Source of the DNA: Ignavibacteriota bacterium
GTDB taxonomy: Bacteria; Bacteroidota; Ignavibacteria; Ignavibacteriales; Melioribacteraceae
Direction of reading: 5' to 3'
Length of the DNA: 64,000 bases
Assembly (NCBI GenBank): GCA_002698995.1
Contig: PAAX01000019.1
Coordinates: forward strand, 124,001-188,000
The position numbers and the translations under genes were made by a program. This document shows, one piece after another, positions 8,177-18,147 of the stretch. The notes below the pieces were generated by a model. The model was not told where the DNA came from and did no database searches. It saw nothing but the letters and a program-made list of their open reading frames with translations. Numbering within the stretch: position 1 is the stretch's first letter; the number at the start of each line of letters is the position of its first letter.

Positions 8177-9539
8177 AATAAAAGATTAACCAGACTAAAG
8201 TAAAAACCGGAATCAAAATTGGAATAGAATATTTTGCCATATATGCAAAAAAGCTTGGCATTTTAATGCCGGCTCTTTCACAAATTGATTTTACCATAAA
8301 ATTAGGACCATTGCCAATATAACTTAATGCTCCAAAAAATACTGCCGCAACTGAAATTGCCTGGAGATAAATTGGATATTCAATCGCAAATTGATGTACA
8401 TTTTCCTTAAACGAAATATCAAATCCAAATTTTCCCAATTCAGCACTCAAAAAGTTTAGATAGGTTGGAGCATTATCCAAAAATCCTGATAAAATACCAG
8501 TAGCCCAGTAGAAAATTGAAACGTTTAATTTATCACCAAGAACATTTGCTTCATAAGCAATTAGCTGCAGAGCTGGAATCATAGTAGCAAAAATTCCAAC
8601 AAATAAATATGCAACTTCTTTGATCGGTTCAAAATCAAATTCATTGGCTCTTAAAATTTCTTTATCCGCAGTTTTATATGATAAATAAACAATACTAAAC
8701 ATTATTATTTCTCTAATTCCGAATGGAAGCGGAGCAAGAGATGGAACCCATGACATAACTGCAGGATCAATAAATACAGAAATCAGTATTATTAATAAGA
8801 AAATAAAATTTTTTGTCCCGGAAACATGAATTTTACCGGAATACTCTTTAGAATTATCTTCTACTTTATTTCTTGAATCGATAAAATAGAAAATTATAAG
8901 AAGTAATATGACTGTTGGCAGCCAAATATACCATACATGCTGAATGAACCAGAAAAATTCAATTCCCTTTAAAAAACCTAAAAATAAAGGAGGATCTCCA
9001 ATTGGAGTTAAAGCTCCGCCAATATTACTAACCAGAAAAATAAAAAATATCACATGATAAGGTTTTATTCTACCTTGGTTTACCTTTATGAAAGGTCTGA
9101 TTAACAGCATTGATGCACCGGTTGTACCAATAATATTTGCAATTATTGATCCGAATAAAAGAATCAACACATTTAGCATTGGTGTAGATTTCTTATCAAC
9201 TTTAATTAAAATACCGCCGGATGCAACAAACAAGGAAGCTAAAAGAGCAATAAATGAAAGATATTCAGCTAAAGTGTGCATCAAACTTACATAATCACCA
9301 AGTACAATTAAATAGTAAACAACTGTAATCAATCCTAAAAATACTGCAATTTTGGGATAATGTTTTTCCCAAAAATGATGATAAAATAAAGGTCCGGTAG
9401 CAATCATTAGCAAAAGTAAAATAAAAGGGGCTATCATGTAGACTTCCGGAAGAACTGCAGTGTGATGCCCTCCTTCCGAAGCAAAAATTGAACTACTAAA
9501 AAGTAGAATTAACGAAAATATTTTCAATAATGTGTTCAA
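8166..9539 (-). CDS. nhaD: Sodium/proton antiporter, NhaD type
   Basis: This 457 aa, highly hydrophobic protein has a predicted signal-like first segment. It carries the NhaD/arsenite-permease (IT superfamily) fold. Features consistent with NhaD are GTTGASMLLIRPFIKVN, FIFLVSNIGGALTPIGDPPLFLGFLKG (the conserved GG-x-LTPIGDPPL loop) and the second half GFLDNAPTYLNFLSAELG and GALSYIGNGPNFMVKSICE. These transporters exchange cytoplasmic Na+ for periplasmic H+. The gene lies 2 bases downstream of nuoM and overlaps the next small gene, so it belongs to the nuo transcript. ArsB-like anion transport is less likely given the two paired loop motifs. Confidence 0.88.
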   Translation of the reverse strand: MNTLLKIFSLILLFSSSIFASEGGHHTAVLPEVYMIAPFILLLLMIATGPLFYHHFWEKHYPKIAVFLGLITVVYYLIVLGDYVSLMHTLAEYLSFIALLASLFVASGGILIKVDKKSTPMLNVLILLFGSIIANIIGTTGASMLLIRPFIKVNQGRIKPYHVIFFIFLVSNIGGALTPIGDPPLFLGFLKGIEFFWFIQHVWYIWLPTVILLLIIFYFIDSRNKVEDNSKEYSGKIHVSGTKNFIFLLIILISVFIDPAVMSWVPSLAPLPFGIREIIMFSIVYLSYKTADKEILRANEFDFEPIKEVAYLFVGIFATMIPALQLIAYEANVLGDKLNVSIFYWATGILSGFLDNAPTYLNFLSAELGKFGFDISFKENVHQFAIEYPIYLQAISVAAVFFGALSYIGNGPNFMVKSICERAGIKMPSFFAYMAKYSIPILIPVFTLVWLIFYFGK

Positions 9540-9541
9540 TA

Positions 9542-11065
9542 TTAATTCAGTAATTTAATTGTGAAATTTTGTACCTGTTCTAAAATATTTATTGTAGAAG
9601 TTTCTGTTATATCTAAAAAAGTTGTAGGATAAATACCAATCCAGAAAATCAATAAAATTATTGGAACTAGTACCAACCATTCTTTTCCATTCATATCAGA
9701 AAGATTTTCCAATTTTGGATTTGTTACATTACCAAAAACTACTCTTTGGTACATCCACAAAAGGTAAACTGCAGCAAAAATAACTCCCGATGCAGCAAAA
9801 ATTGTAAACCACCAATTATCTAACACTTGTGATTTAAATGAACCAAGAAGTATTAAGAATTCTCCGATGAAACCATTCATTCCCGGGAGGCCTATCGATG
9901 AAAGAGAAGCTATCATTAAGAAGGTTGCATAAACCGGGACTAATTTAGCAATACCACCATAAAATGATATTTCTCTGGAATGAGTCCTTTCGTAAATCAT
10001 TCCAACCAAAAGAAATAAAGCTCCGGTTGATAAACCATGATTAATCATCTGAATTACAGCACCTTGAACAGATTCTACTGTCATTGCAAAAATACCCAAA
10101 ACAACAAATCCCAAATGTGCAACTGAAGAATAAGCAACAAGCTTTTTCATATCAGTCTGAACCATAGCAACCAAAGCGCCGTAAATAATTCCAATTACTG
10201 CAAAAACAGAAATATATGGAGCAAATTCTACCGAAGCTTGAGGAAATAAAGGAAGATTAAACCTAATTAAACCGTAAGTTCCCATTTTTAAAAGGACTCC
10301 AGCCAAAATAACAGAACCGGCAGTTGGTGCTTGAACGTGTGCATCAGGAAGCCATGTATGAAGCGGAAATAAAGGTACTTTAATTGCAAAACTAAAAAAG
10401 AATGCTAAGAAGAGATAATTTTGAATATCTCTTGCAATAGTAGGTCCTACTTTATAAAGCTCCAATAAATTTGTAGTAAAATATCCAAGCTGCGAAGAAG
10501 CATCAACAGCAAGCCAAATAATTGCAACTAACATCAATAAACTTCCGAACATTGTATAAATGAAAAATTTTATTGATGCATAAATTCTATTTTCTCCTCC
10601 CCAAACTCCAATAATAAAATACATTGGAATCAACATTGCTTCCCAGAAAATATAGAACAGAAATAAATCTAATGAGATAAAAACTCCAAGCATTCCGGCT
10701 TCGAGAAAAAGCATAAAGAAAGTAAATAGTTTTATATTCTTTTTGATTGTTCCCCAAGTTGAAATGAGTGTGAGTGGAGTTAAAAAAGTAGTAAGCAGAA
10801 TAAGTAAAACAGAAATACCGTCAACACCAATATGATAACTAACATTTAATCCATCAATCCAAAGATATTTTTCTACTAACTGGAAGCTGCCATTAGATTG
10901 GTCAAAATTTGTAAACATAACCAATGATATAATAAAAGCAGCAAGACTAACAGCCAATCCAAACCATTGAATTAAATTTTCTTGTTCTTTTCTAATGAAC
11001 AAAAGAATTAAGCTTCCTAAAATTGGAGTTATAAGCAAGTATGTTAAGATTGAGCCGTTTTCCAT
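9542..11065 (-). CDS. nuoM: NADH-quinone oxidoreductase subunit M
   Basis: This 507 aa membrane protein is an antiporter-like subunit of complex I. Recognisable blocks are VDGISVLLILLTTFLTPL, FLFYIFWEAMLIPMYFIIGVWGG (with the key Glu), and AFFFSFAIKVPLFPLHTWLPDAHVQAPTAGSVILAGVLLKMG. Further blocks are DMKKLVAYSSVAHLGFVVLG, INHGLSTGALFLLVGMIYERTHSREI and LPGMNGFIGEFLILLG. It follows nuoL by 3 bases in a tight operon. The charged residues expected for proton translocation (Glu in WEAM, Lys in FAIKVP and LLKMG, the histidine in INHG) are all present. Confidence 0.97.
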   Translation of the reverse strand: MENGSILTYLLITPILGSLILLFIRKEQENLIQWFGLAVSLAAFIISLVMFTNFDQSNGSFQLVEKYLWIDGLNVSYHIGVDGISVLLILLTTFLTPLTLISTWGTIKKNIKLFTFFMLFLEAGMLGVFISLDLFLFYIFWEAMLIPMYFIIGVWGGENRIYASIKFFIYTMFGSLLMLVAIIWLAVDASSQLGYFTTNLLELYKVGPTIARDIQNYLFLAFFFSFAIKVPLFPLHTWLPDAHVQAPTAGSVILAGVLLKMGTYGLIRFNLPLFPQASVEFAPYISVFAVIGIIYGALVAMVQTDMKKLVAYSSVAHLGFVVLGIFAMTVESVQGAVIQMINHGLSTGALFLLVGMIYERTHSREISFYGGIAKLVPVYATFLMIASLSSIGLPGMNGFIGEFLILLGSFKSQVLDNWWFTIFAASGVIFAAVYLLWMYQRVVFGNVTNPKLENLSDMNGKEWLVLVPIILLIFWIGIYPTTFLDITETSTINILEQVQNFTIKLLN

Positions 11066-11068
11066 AGT

Positions 11069-13009
11069 TTATAAAGTTAATATTAACCAAAATAGTGCAA
11101 CAGAAATTCCTATCATCATTATTAATGCGTAAAACTGAGCTACGCCGGTTTGCATCTTCCTAATTATTATTGATATATAATAAATTAATTTTGCTGATCC
11201 GTTTACAATACCATCAATTAATTTATTATCAGTAACTTTCCATAATACTTTTTCAGAAATTATTAAAATAGGTTTGATTACAGAAGATTCATAAATTTCA
11301 TCGACGTAATATTTGTTAAGAAGAGTATTATATAATCCTTTAACAGACGATGCAGTTTTATCAGCAATCTCTTTTTTACGGGTATAAACTACATATGCGA
11401 AATAAATAGCTGAAAGTGCAGCCGCAACTGAAATTCCCATTAAGAGTAATTCTTCAAAATGTGAATGTGATCCAAAAGTTCTAAGTTTAGCTTCAGCAGG
11501 AGCAAAAATTGGTTTAAACCAATTCTTTAAAGCATTTCCCCCTTCTCCACTAAATATTTCCGGAATTCCAACATAACCTCCTACAATTGAGAGAAATGCA
11601 AGAACTATAAGTGGAATAGTCATAACTTTTGGTGATTCATGAGGATGGACATCTTTGCCAAATCTTTCTTTACCGAAAAATGTAAGAGAAACTAATCTGA
11701 ACATATAAAAAGCAGTTATTACTGCTGTTAAAGCACCAATAATCCAAAATGTCAAATTTCCTTTGCTGTAAGAATACCAGAGAATTTCATCTTTACTAAA
11801 GAATCCGGATAAACCTGGTACACCGGCAATTGCAAATGCAGCAATTATAAAAGTCAAATACGTAACCGGCATATATTTTTTAAGATTACCATAATTTCTA
11901 ATATCCTGCTGTTCATGCATTGCATGAATTACAGAACCGGCACCAAGAAAAAGAAGAGCTTTAAAGAAAGCATGAGTCATAACATGAAAAATTGCTGCAC
12001 CAAAAGCTCCAACTCCGGCAGCTAAAAACATATAACCTAATTGACTAACAGTAGAATAAGCTAAAACTTTTTTGATGTCTGTCTGAACAAGACCAATTGT
12101 AGCGGCAAAAAATGCAGTCAATAATCCGATTACGGCAACAAGTGTCATAATTGCGGGAGCAGAAGCAAAAATAATAGATGCACGAGCAACCATATAAACA
12201 CCAGCAGTTACCATTGTTGCAGCATGAATTAATGCCGATACAGGTGTTGGACCAGCCATTGCGTCAGGAAGCCAAACATAAAGTGGAATTTGTGCTGATT
12301 TACCAGTAGCTCCAATAAATAAAAATAAAGCTATAAAACTGAAAGTAGTTTCAGAAATCGGGAAATATTCTGCTTTAGAGAAAACTTCGAGAAAATTAAG
12401 ACTGTCGAAAGTCTGATAAATTAAAAACATCCCGAGTAAAAATCCGAAATCTCCAATTCTGTTAACAATAAAGGCTTTTTTTGCTGCTTCGGGAACAGTT
12501 CCTTTTTCGAATTTTCTGTCATAGTAAAAACCAATTAACAGATAAGAACAGAGACCAACACCTTCCCATCCAAGGAACAGAACGAGAAAGTTATCTCCTA
12601 AAATTAAATTCATCATTGCAAAGATGAATAAGTTTAGATAAGCAAAAAATCTCCAAAATCCTTTATCGCCATGCATGTAACCAATTGAGTAAACATGAAT
12701 TAAAAAGCCGACCCCGGTAACAATTAGGGACATCACAATCGAAAGCTGATCAACCAGGTAAGCAAATTTAATATTTAAACCGGCAACATTAAGCCAAGTA
12801 AACAGTTCTACTACTCTAGTTCTTTCATCTATTGGCAAATTTAGAAGCTGTATAAAAGATAATATTGTAAATAAGAATGACAGTCCAACTGCTGAAGAAC
12901 CAATAATTCCAATTATTTTTTCATTTTTGATTTTACTTCCGAATAAACCGTTAATCAAAAATCCGGCTAAAGGAAATAAAATTGTTAAATAAATGTAATC
13001 TATCATCAA
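11069..13009 (-). CDS. nuoL: NADH-quinone oxidoreductase subunit L
   Basis: This 646 aa protein is the distal antiporter-like subunit of complex I. The C-terminal extension includes the lateral amphipathic helix region (about residues 510-646). Conserved blocks are DQLSIVMSLIVTGVGFLIHVYSIGYM, NFLVLFLGWEGVGLCSYLLIGFY, AFIVNRIGDFGFLLG, and GKSAQIPLYVWLPDAMAGPTPVSALIHAATMVTAGVYM. The segments DIKKVLAYSTVSQLGYMFLA, MTHAFFKALLFLGAGSVIHAMHEQQDIRNYGNLKKYMP and GVPGLSGFFSKDEIL follow. A second, internal ATG start would give one residue fewer. It is 3 bases from nuoK upstream and 3 bases from nuoM downstream. Confidence 0.97.
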   Translation of the reverse strand: MMIDYIYLTILFPLAGFLINGLFGSKIKNEKIIGIIGSSAVGLSFLFTILSFIQLLNLPIDERTRVVELFTWLNVAGLNIKFAYLVDQLSIVMSLIVTGVGFLIHVYSIGYMHGDKGFWRFFAYLNLFIFAMMNLILGDNFLVLFLGWEGVGLCSYLLIGFYYDRKFEKGTVPEAAKKAFIVNRIGDFGFLLGMFLIYQTFDSLNFLEVFSKAEYFPISETTFSFIALFLFIGATGKSAQIPLYVWLPDAMAGPTPVSALIHAATMVTAGVYMVARASIIFASAPAIMTLVAVIGLLTAFFAATIGLVQTDIKKVLAYSTVSQLGYMFLAAGVGAFGAAIFHVMTHAFFKALLFLGAGSVIHAMHEQQDIRNYGNLKKYMPVTYLTFIIAAFAIAGVPGLSGFFSKDEILWYSYSKGNLTFWIIGALTAVITAFYMFRLVSLTFFGKERFGKDVHPHESPKVMTIPLIVLAFLSIVGGYVGIPEIFSGEGGNALKNWFKPIFAPAEAKLRTFGSHSHFEELLLMGISVAAALSAIYFAYVVYTRKKEIADKTASSVKGLYNTLLNKYYVDEIYESSVIKPILIISEKVLWKVTDNKLIDGIVNGSAKLIYYISIIIRKMQTGVAQFYALIMMIGISVALFWLILTL

Positions 13010-13012
13010 ACG

Positions 13013-13324
13013 TTACCACTTAAAGAGATTTATTTGATCAATATTAACTGTCAATTTATTTCTAAAAATTGCAATAACAATTGCAAGTCCAATAGCAGCT
13101 TCTGCTGCGGCAACAGTCATCACAAAAAACGCAAAAATCTGTCCGATTGAATTACCCATAAAAGAAGAGAATGTTATTAAGGCTAGATTTGCAGAATTAA
13201 GCATCAATTCAATACTCATCAAAATAATTATTGCATTGCGTCTAATCAAAACGCCAGCCACACCTACGCTGAACATAAAAGCACTTAAAATAAGATAATA
13301 TTCAATAGGAACTTGCATAAACAA
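13013..13324 (-). CDS. nuoK: NADH-quinone oxidoreductase subunit K
   Basis: This 103 aa protein has three membrane helices and the standard NuoK length. The family pattern shows in [43 protein letters not shown] (Glu in the IELMLN motif) and [22 protein letters not shown] (second conserved Glu). NuoK is part of the proton path between the quinone site and the antiporter-like subunits. It abuts nuoJ with no gap and precedes nuoL by 3 bases. Confidence 0.97.
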   Translation of the reverse strand: MFMQVPIEYYLILSAFMFSVGVAGVLIRRNAIIILMSIELMLNSANLALITFSSFMGNSIGQIFAFFVMTVAAAEAAIGLAIVIAIFRNKLTVNIDQINLFKW

Positions 13325-13840
13325 TTACTCAAATTTCTTTTTGGCTAAAATAATTGCTCCAATAGTTGCAACAAGAAGTAAATAACCGGCAATTAAAAAT
13401 GGTAAAATGTATGTAGTATAAAGTTCTCTTCCTATACTTTCAATTTGTCCCGCTTTGATTAAATTCTCGATAGTTCCATTTGACAATTCAGCAGGATTTG
13501 AATAAAAAATTAAGTACGCAATTTGTGCAAATACTAAAACTGCAATAAAAATTGCAAAAACTTTAATTGGTTTTTTATCTGCCAGAATTGATGCTTCATT
13601 TTCAGTATTAATAAGCATAATAACAAAAAGGAAAAGAATCATAATTGCACCGGCATAAACTATAACTTGAACTACCGACAAAAATTGAGCATTTAGTAAA
13701 AGATAAATTCCAGCTAATGCAAAGAAATTAAGTATAAGATAAACAGCACTAAGAATTGGATTTTTTCTAGTAATAACCATTACCGAAGAAAAAGCAGCAA
13801 CCAAGGTTAAAATCAGAAATAAAATCAATTCTAAGTTCAT
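13325..13840 (-). CDS. nuoJ: NADH-quinone oxidoreductase subunit J
   Basis: This 171 aa protein has five hydrophobic segments. The NuoJ core motif is NPILSAVYLILNFFALAGIYLLLNAQFLSVVQVIVYAGAIMILFLFVIMLIN, with the conserved tyrosine and glycine in VYAGAIM. It is the first complex I gene here and starts 2 bases after the asnS stop codon. The remaining nuo subunits (A-I) are not in this window, so the complex is encoded in at least two places. Confidence 0.95.
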   Translation of the reverse strand: MNLELILFLILTLVAAFSSVMVITRKNPILSAVYLILNFFALAGIYLLLNAQFLSVVQVIVYAGAIMILFLFVIMLINTENEASILADKKPIKVFAIFIAVLVFAQIAYLIFYSNPAELSNGTIENLIKAGQIESIGRELYTTYILPFLIAGYLLLVATIGAIILAKKKFE

Positions 13841-13842
13841 TG

Positions 13843-15141
13843 CTAAGGCGTATTCCTATAAATCATTCTTGGGAAAGGAATTGCTTCTCTAAGATGATCT
13901 AAACCGCAAATCCAGCTTATAGTTCTTTCCAATCCTAAACCGAAACCGGAATGAGGTACAGAACCAAATCTTCTTAAATCTAAATACCACTCAAAAAATT
14001 CTTGTGGTAAGTCATGTTCTTTAATTCTTTCCAATAATTTGTTTATATCATCTTCTCTTTGCGATCCGCCTATTATTTCGCCATACCCTTCTGAAGCAAG
14101 AACGTCAACACCTAAAGCTAGATTGTCATTTTCAGGATCGCGTTTCATATAGAATGCTTTTACTTGCTGCGGATACCTATGAACCATTACCGGTCTATCA
14201 TATGATTCAGAAATAACAGTTTCATCTGCGGCTCCTAAATCATTTCCATATTCAAACTCATGTCCTTTTTCATGAAGAAGCTTTACAGCTTCATCGTAGG
14301 ATATTCTTGGGAAAGGTCTTTTTACATTCTGCAGTTTTGTAATATCTCTTTCCAAAATTTCAAGTTCTTCTTTTCTTTCTTCTAAAATGGTTTGGACTAT
14401 ATATTCTAAGAATTCCTCAGCCAGATCCATTACGTCATCTAATTCGTAAAATGCTGCTTCAGGTTCAACCATCCAAAATTCTGTTAAATGTCTTCTTGTC
14501 TTAGATTTTTCAGCTCTGAAGGTTGGACCAAAAGTATAAACTTTTCCTAAAGCCATTGCTCCGGCTTCTGCATATAACTGTCCGGATTGCGTTAAGTAAG
14601 CTTTTCCCAAATCAAAATATGGTGTTTCAAACAAAGTTGAAGTTCCTTCAACAGCATTTGGAGTAATTATAGGAGGATCAAAAAGAACAAAACCTCTTTC
14701 ATCAAAAAAGTCTCTAATTGCTTTTACAATTCTATGTCTAATTTTAAGAATTGCAACTTGCTTTTTTGAACGAACCCACAAATGACGTTGATCCATTAAA
14801 AATTCAATACCATGTTCTTTTGGAGTAATAGGATAATCAACAGAATCTGATATCAATTCTATATTTATAACATCAAGTTCAAATCCGCCAACAGCTCTAG
14901 GTTCCGCTTTAACTTTACCGGTAACTCTAAATGATGATTCTTGAGTTATTGAATCAGCAAGATTAAAAACTTCTTCAGAAACATTTCCAATAAAAGTTAC
15001 GCATTGCAGGTAACCGGTACCGTCTCTTAGGATTAAAAATTTTACTTTTTTACTTGATCTTTTGTTATAAAGCCAGCCTTGCAGAGTCACTTCTTGATCT
15101 ACAAATTTAGCTAAGTCTGAGATGTAAATTATATTTTTCAT
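13843..15141 (-). CDS. asnS: Asparaginyl-tRNA synthetase
   Basis: This 432 aa class IIb synthetase charges tRNA-Asn. The N-terminal OB-fold anticodon-binding domain covers about residues 15-100 ([31 protein letters not shown]). The catalytic core then shows motif 1 ([17 protein letters not shown]), the [11 protein letters not shown] loop, motif 2 ([25 protein letters not shown]) and motif 3 ([15 protein letters not shown]). The ending [12 protein letters not shown] and the central AEAGAMAL segment favour AsnRS over AspRS. It leads directly into nuoJ with a 2-base gap, so transcription probably continues into the complex I genes. Confidence 0.95.
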   Translation of the reverse strand: MKNIIYISDLAKFVDQEVTLQGWLYNKRSSKKVKFLILRDGTGYLQCVTFIGNVSEEVFNLADSITQESSFRVTGKVKAEPRAVGGFELDVINIELISDSVDYPITPKEHGIEFLMDQRHLWVRSKKQVAILKIRHRIVKAIRDFFDERGFVLFDPPIITPNAVEGTSTLFETPYFDLGKAYLTQSGQLYAEAGAMALGKVYTFGPTFRAEKSKTRRHLTEFWMVEPEAAFYELDDVMDLAEEFLEYIVQTILEERKEELEILERDITKLQNVKRPFPRISYDEAVKLLHEKGHEFEYGNDLGAADETVISESYDRPVMVHRYPQQVKAFYMKRDPENDNLALGVDVLASEGYGEIIGGSQREDDINKLLERIKEHDLPQEFFEWYLDLRRFGSVPHSGFGLGLERTISWICGLDHLREAIPFPRMIYRNTP

Positions 15142-15188
15142 AGGTCAGGATATTGTTAAAATTACAAGAAATAAATATATAGAGGTGT

Positions 15189-15233
15189 AAAACTAAAAGC
15201 AAAAAAAATATCTTTAATGAAATATTTAGTTTT
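15189..15233. repeat. AT-only inverted repeat between the Ppx gene and asnS
   Basis: AAAACTAAA at 15189-15197 is exactly complementary to TTTAGTTTT at 15225-15233. A shorter AAATAT/ATATTT pair lies inside, so the 45 bases could fold into a long weak hairpin. On the minus strand it begins 16 bases after the Ppx/GppA stop codon and contains a run of T, so it may be a poor terminator ahead of the asnS promoter. With no G/C clamp it could also be a chance feature of AT-rich DNA. Confidence 0.3.
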
Positions 15234-15248
15234 CTTAATTAGAACAAA

Positions 15249-16805
15249 CTAACTGCATTTAATTCTTACTTTTAGATCGAAAATTTCTTCAAACAATTTT
15301 TGTCTTCTTTCTAAATTCCATATTTCAACTTCAGGATACTTTCCGTTGCAATACAAATTAAAAATTATCTCTTTATCATTATTATCGATGGAAATTTTTT
15401 CTACCAGTTTTTGATGCGTCCTATCCAAGGAATCTGCAATTCTAAGTATTGCTGAAAGTTTTTCTACTTTTTCCCTCGATTGACTATTTAATGATGAAAA
15501 CTCTTTATGCCTCAATTTAGGATGACTTTTTCTATGATATCTTGAAATGTTGCCAATTATTTTGATCTCATTTTCATTAAAACCTAGTAATTCGCTGTTC
15601 TGAATTATATATTGTCCATGTTTATGATGCTGTGAGTGTGATATATGATAACCAATATCATGCAGTATTGATGCCGCATTTAGATATTCTTTATTTTCTT
15701 CATCAAGTTTATGGATATGATATGTCTGTTCAAAAATCTGTTCGGCTAGGTTTGAAACGTGTAAACAATGATCAAGATCATATTTTGATGATTTTGCCAA
15801 CTGCATAATGCTATTCATTCTTATATCTCTTAAATCTGGAAATTTATTTAAGAAACCTTTTTTCTGCAGTTCATCAATTACAATTCCTTCTCTTAGAGCA
15901 TAATCAGAGAGAGTTATTTTTTCAATATTTAATTCATCGACAATTGTTTGAAGAATAATTGCTCCGGCCGGAATTATATCTGCCCGCTTACTATCCAATC
16001 CTTTAATCTTTTTTCTATCTTCATAAGATTTTTTCTTAAGTATATCTTTTGAAATTGATTTTAAATCAGCACTAGAAATTTCAAAGTTGTTTAATATAGT
16101 ATAGCCTTGATCAGTATTTGAATTTTTTGAATAGACTAAAAATCCCAATGAGTTTATTGTTCCGGATGAACCCACAACTACTTCAATAGGATAATTTTTA
16201 ATCTGTTTGATTGAAGAAAATATTTCCCCTTTAACCCATTCCTTGCAATCATTAATTCTTTCTTTTGAAAGCTCATAATCCGGAAAGAATTTTTGTGTTA
16301 ATCTTACAGCTCCAATTTTATGACTGTTCGAAAACTGAATAATTCCTTCTTTACCAACAATCAGTTCAGTACTTCCTCCTCCAATATCAATACATAATGA
16401 ATATTTATTAAAAATTGGGACTGACTTTAATATTCCCAAATAGATTAATCTAGCTTCTTCAGTTCCGCTGATGACTTCAATATCAATATTGGTTTTTTCT
16501 TTAATTTCTCTTCTAAATTCATCTTTGTTCAGAGCTTCTCTAACTGCACTTGTAGCAACTGCTTTAATTTCTGCATTGTGTGAATCGGATATTTCTTTAA
16601 ATTTTTTAAGTGTTTCTATAGCTCTTTGAATTGCAGATTCTTTAATTTCTTTTATATCACCGGTGTTACCTTCACCTAAACGAATTACTTCCTTTTCTCT
16701 ATCGATAATTTCAAAATTTCCATCTTCTAAAATCTTCACAATTATTAAATGAAATGAATTAGTTCCAATATCAATTGCGGCAAGATTTTCATTTGTCATT
16801 TTCAA
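15249..16805 (-). CDS. Ppx/GppA-family phosphatase with C-terminal HD domain
   Basis: This 518 aa protein is related to exopolyphosphatase and pppGpp phosphatase. The ASKHA-type N-terminal half has the phosphate loop AIDIGTNSFHLIIV, the GTEEARLIYLGIL segment, and CIDIGGGSTELIVG. The C-terminal half (about residues 310-500) is an HD-type helical domain with LDHCLHVSNLAEQIF and ASILHDIGYHISHSQHHKHGQYII. The full-length two-domain architecture matches polyphosphate/pppGpp hydrolases. Which substrate is preferred cannot be read from sequence. Its start overlaps the end of the GT9 gene by 4 bases, indicating one operon. Confidence 0.92.
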   Translation of the reverse strand: MKMTNENLAAIDIGTNSFHLIIVKILEDGNFEIIDREKEVIRLGEGNTGDIKEIKESAIQRAIETLKKFKEISDSHNAEIKAVATSAVREALNKDEFRREIKEKTNIDIEVISGTEEARLIYLGILKSVPIFNKYSLCIDIGGGSTELIVGKEGIIQFSNSHKIGAVRLTQKFFPDYELSKERINDCKEWVKGEIFSSIKQIKNYPIEVVVGSSGTINSLGFLVYSKNSNTDQGYTILNNFEISSADLKSISKDILKKKSYEDRKKIKGLDSKRADIIPAGAIILQTIVDELNIEKITLSDYALREGIVIDELQKKGFLNKFPDLRDIRMNSIMQLAKSSKYDLDHCLHVSNLAEQIFEQTYHIHKLDEENKEYLNAASILHDIGYHISHSQHHKHGQYIIQNSELLGFNENEIKIIGNISRYHRKSHPKLRHKEFSSLNSQSREKVEKLSAILRIADSLDRTHQKLVEKISIDNNDKEIIFNLYCNGKYPEVEIWNLERRQKLFEEIFDLKVRIKCS

Positions 16806-17878
16806 TCTCCTAAAAATTTTACGGCAGCATCATAAACATCTTCTACATCAATATCATTAATATCATCTGAATTTCTTATATATAATTTATCAGTACCAAT
16901 CGGTGCCCAATTTTCCGGTTTTGTCGGACCAAAAAGTGAGATTTGTTTAACTTTAACTGCTCCAGCAACATGCATAACTCCAGTATCATTAGTTATAAAC
17001 AAATCGCTTTTAGCTATTATTGCGGCAAGTTCGGGTATTTTTTTGTTTAATGCAAAAATCTTTTCAATTTTCAATTTCGAACTGATATAATCAAGCTCCT
17101 CTTTATCGCTGTTACTTCCGGTAAAAAATATCTTGGCATTATATTTTTCATGTAATTTTTCGGCAAGTAAAATAAATTTATTCAAATCCCATCTATTAGG
17201 AGGTTTACCAGCTCCAACATGCATTCCAATAACTTTTTGGTTACTAGCTGCTTTTAATTCATCCCTAAAAAAAAGTTCAGCTTTTACTCTATCATTTTCA
17301 TCAAAAGTAATCTCTGATTGATAATTATCAGTATAAATTCCGAATGGTTTTACTAGTTCAAGAATAAATTGTGATACGTTTTGATCAGGATTAGCTCTCC
17401 AGTCTAAACTAATTCTTCTATCACATAAATAGCTGAATTGATTAATCTCACCATTTAATGAATCTGCACAAATTCTTGTATTAGCTTTTGCAAATCTCCC
17501 TAAAAAATGACTTGTAAAAGAAATAGAAACTGTAGTAGGAATAATTACAACATCATAATTATTTTTTAGAAATTTTATAAGTGATCTGAAGTAATCAATT
17601 TGATGCAGCTTATTTTTATCGAAATTAAACTGCTCATCAACAAATTTATTTTTTTCGATTGCGAAGTAATTATCATTACTGGTTAAAACACTTAATCTTG
17701 ATTTCGGATAAGTTTCTTTAATTGCTCTGAATAAAGGAACAGAAGCAAGCATATCTCCAAATTGATTATGCTGACGAATAATTAAGAAGTTTTTTGGTGA
17801 ATTTAATTCTCTGGATTTATTCTCTTTAACAGAAAAGAATAATTTAAAGAAGGAATTAAGAAAATTTGATTTTGCCAT
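16802..17878 (-). CDS. Glycosyltransferase family 9 (heptosyltransferase-like)
   Basis: This 358 aa protein has the ADP-heptose:LPS heptosyltransferase pattern. The N-terminal Rossmann half contains NFLIIRQHNQFGDMLASVPLFRAIKETYP. The C-terminal nucleotide-sugar half contains VIGMHVGAGKPPNRWDLNKFILLAEKL, DLFITNDTGVMHVAGAVKVKQISLFGPTKPENWAPIG. These are the HVGAG and NDTG-MH motifs of GT9. It probably adds a sugar to a cell-envelope glycolipid on the cytoplasmic face of the inner membrane. It is 2 bases after the preceding small membrane gene. The exact donor sugar is not predictable. Confidence 0.92.
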   Translation of the reverse strand: MAKSNFLNSFFKLFFSVKENKSRELNSPKNFLIIRQHNQFGDMLASVPLFRAIKETYPKSRLSVLTSNDNYFAIEKNKFVDEQFNFDKNKLHQIDYFRSLIKFLKNNYDVVIIPTTVSISFTSHFLGRFAKANTRICADSLNGEINQFSYLCDRRISLDWRANPDQNVSQFILELVKPFGIYTDNYQSEITFDENDRVKAELFFRDELKAASNQKVIGMHVGAGKPPNRWDLNKFILLAEKLHEKYNAKIFFTGSNSDKEELDYISSKLKIEKIFALNKKIPELAAIIAKSDLFITNDTGVMHVAGAVKVKQISLFGPTKPENWAPIGTDKLYIRNSDDINDIDVEDVYDAAVKFLGD

Positions 17879-17880
17879 TT

Positions 17881-18147
17881 TTACTTGGATTTATCTTCAT
17901 TCTCTTTAATTTCTTCGAACTCGGCTTCTATAATATCTTTTTTATCAATAGGTTCTTTTGGATCACCGGGATTTTGATTTGGTTTTGTTTTATTCTGTTT
18001 TTGTTTTGGAGAACTTGAATAAAAATTAAATCCGCTTCCGAAGTTTTTATTTTTCAAATCGAATCTTGTTGTAAAAAACATTCCAACAATTACTTTCAAA
18101 AATTTGTACGCTAAATAAGCAATTAAAAGATATAATAAAAATCTCAA
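17881..18147 (-). CDS. Small membrane-anchored hypothetical protein (DUF4834-like)
   Basis: This 88 aa protein has one hydrophobic N-terminal helix (residues 2-25, RFLLYLLIAYLAYKFLKVIVGMFF). A basic, asparagine/proline-rich linker follows, then an acidic tail (KKDIIEAEFEEIKENED). The layout of a single helix, polar linker and a conserved DIIEAEFEEI ending resembles a family of unknown function common in Bacteroidota (DUF4834). It overlaps the deoxynucleoside kinase gene by 4 bases and precedes the GT9 gene by 2. Function unknown. Confidence 0.75.
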   Translation of the reverse strand: MRFLLYLLIAYLAYKFLKVIVGMFFTTRFDLKNKNFGSGFNFYSSSPKQKQNKTKPNQNPGDPKEPIDKKDIIEAEFEEIKENEDKSK

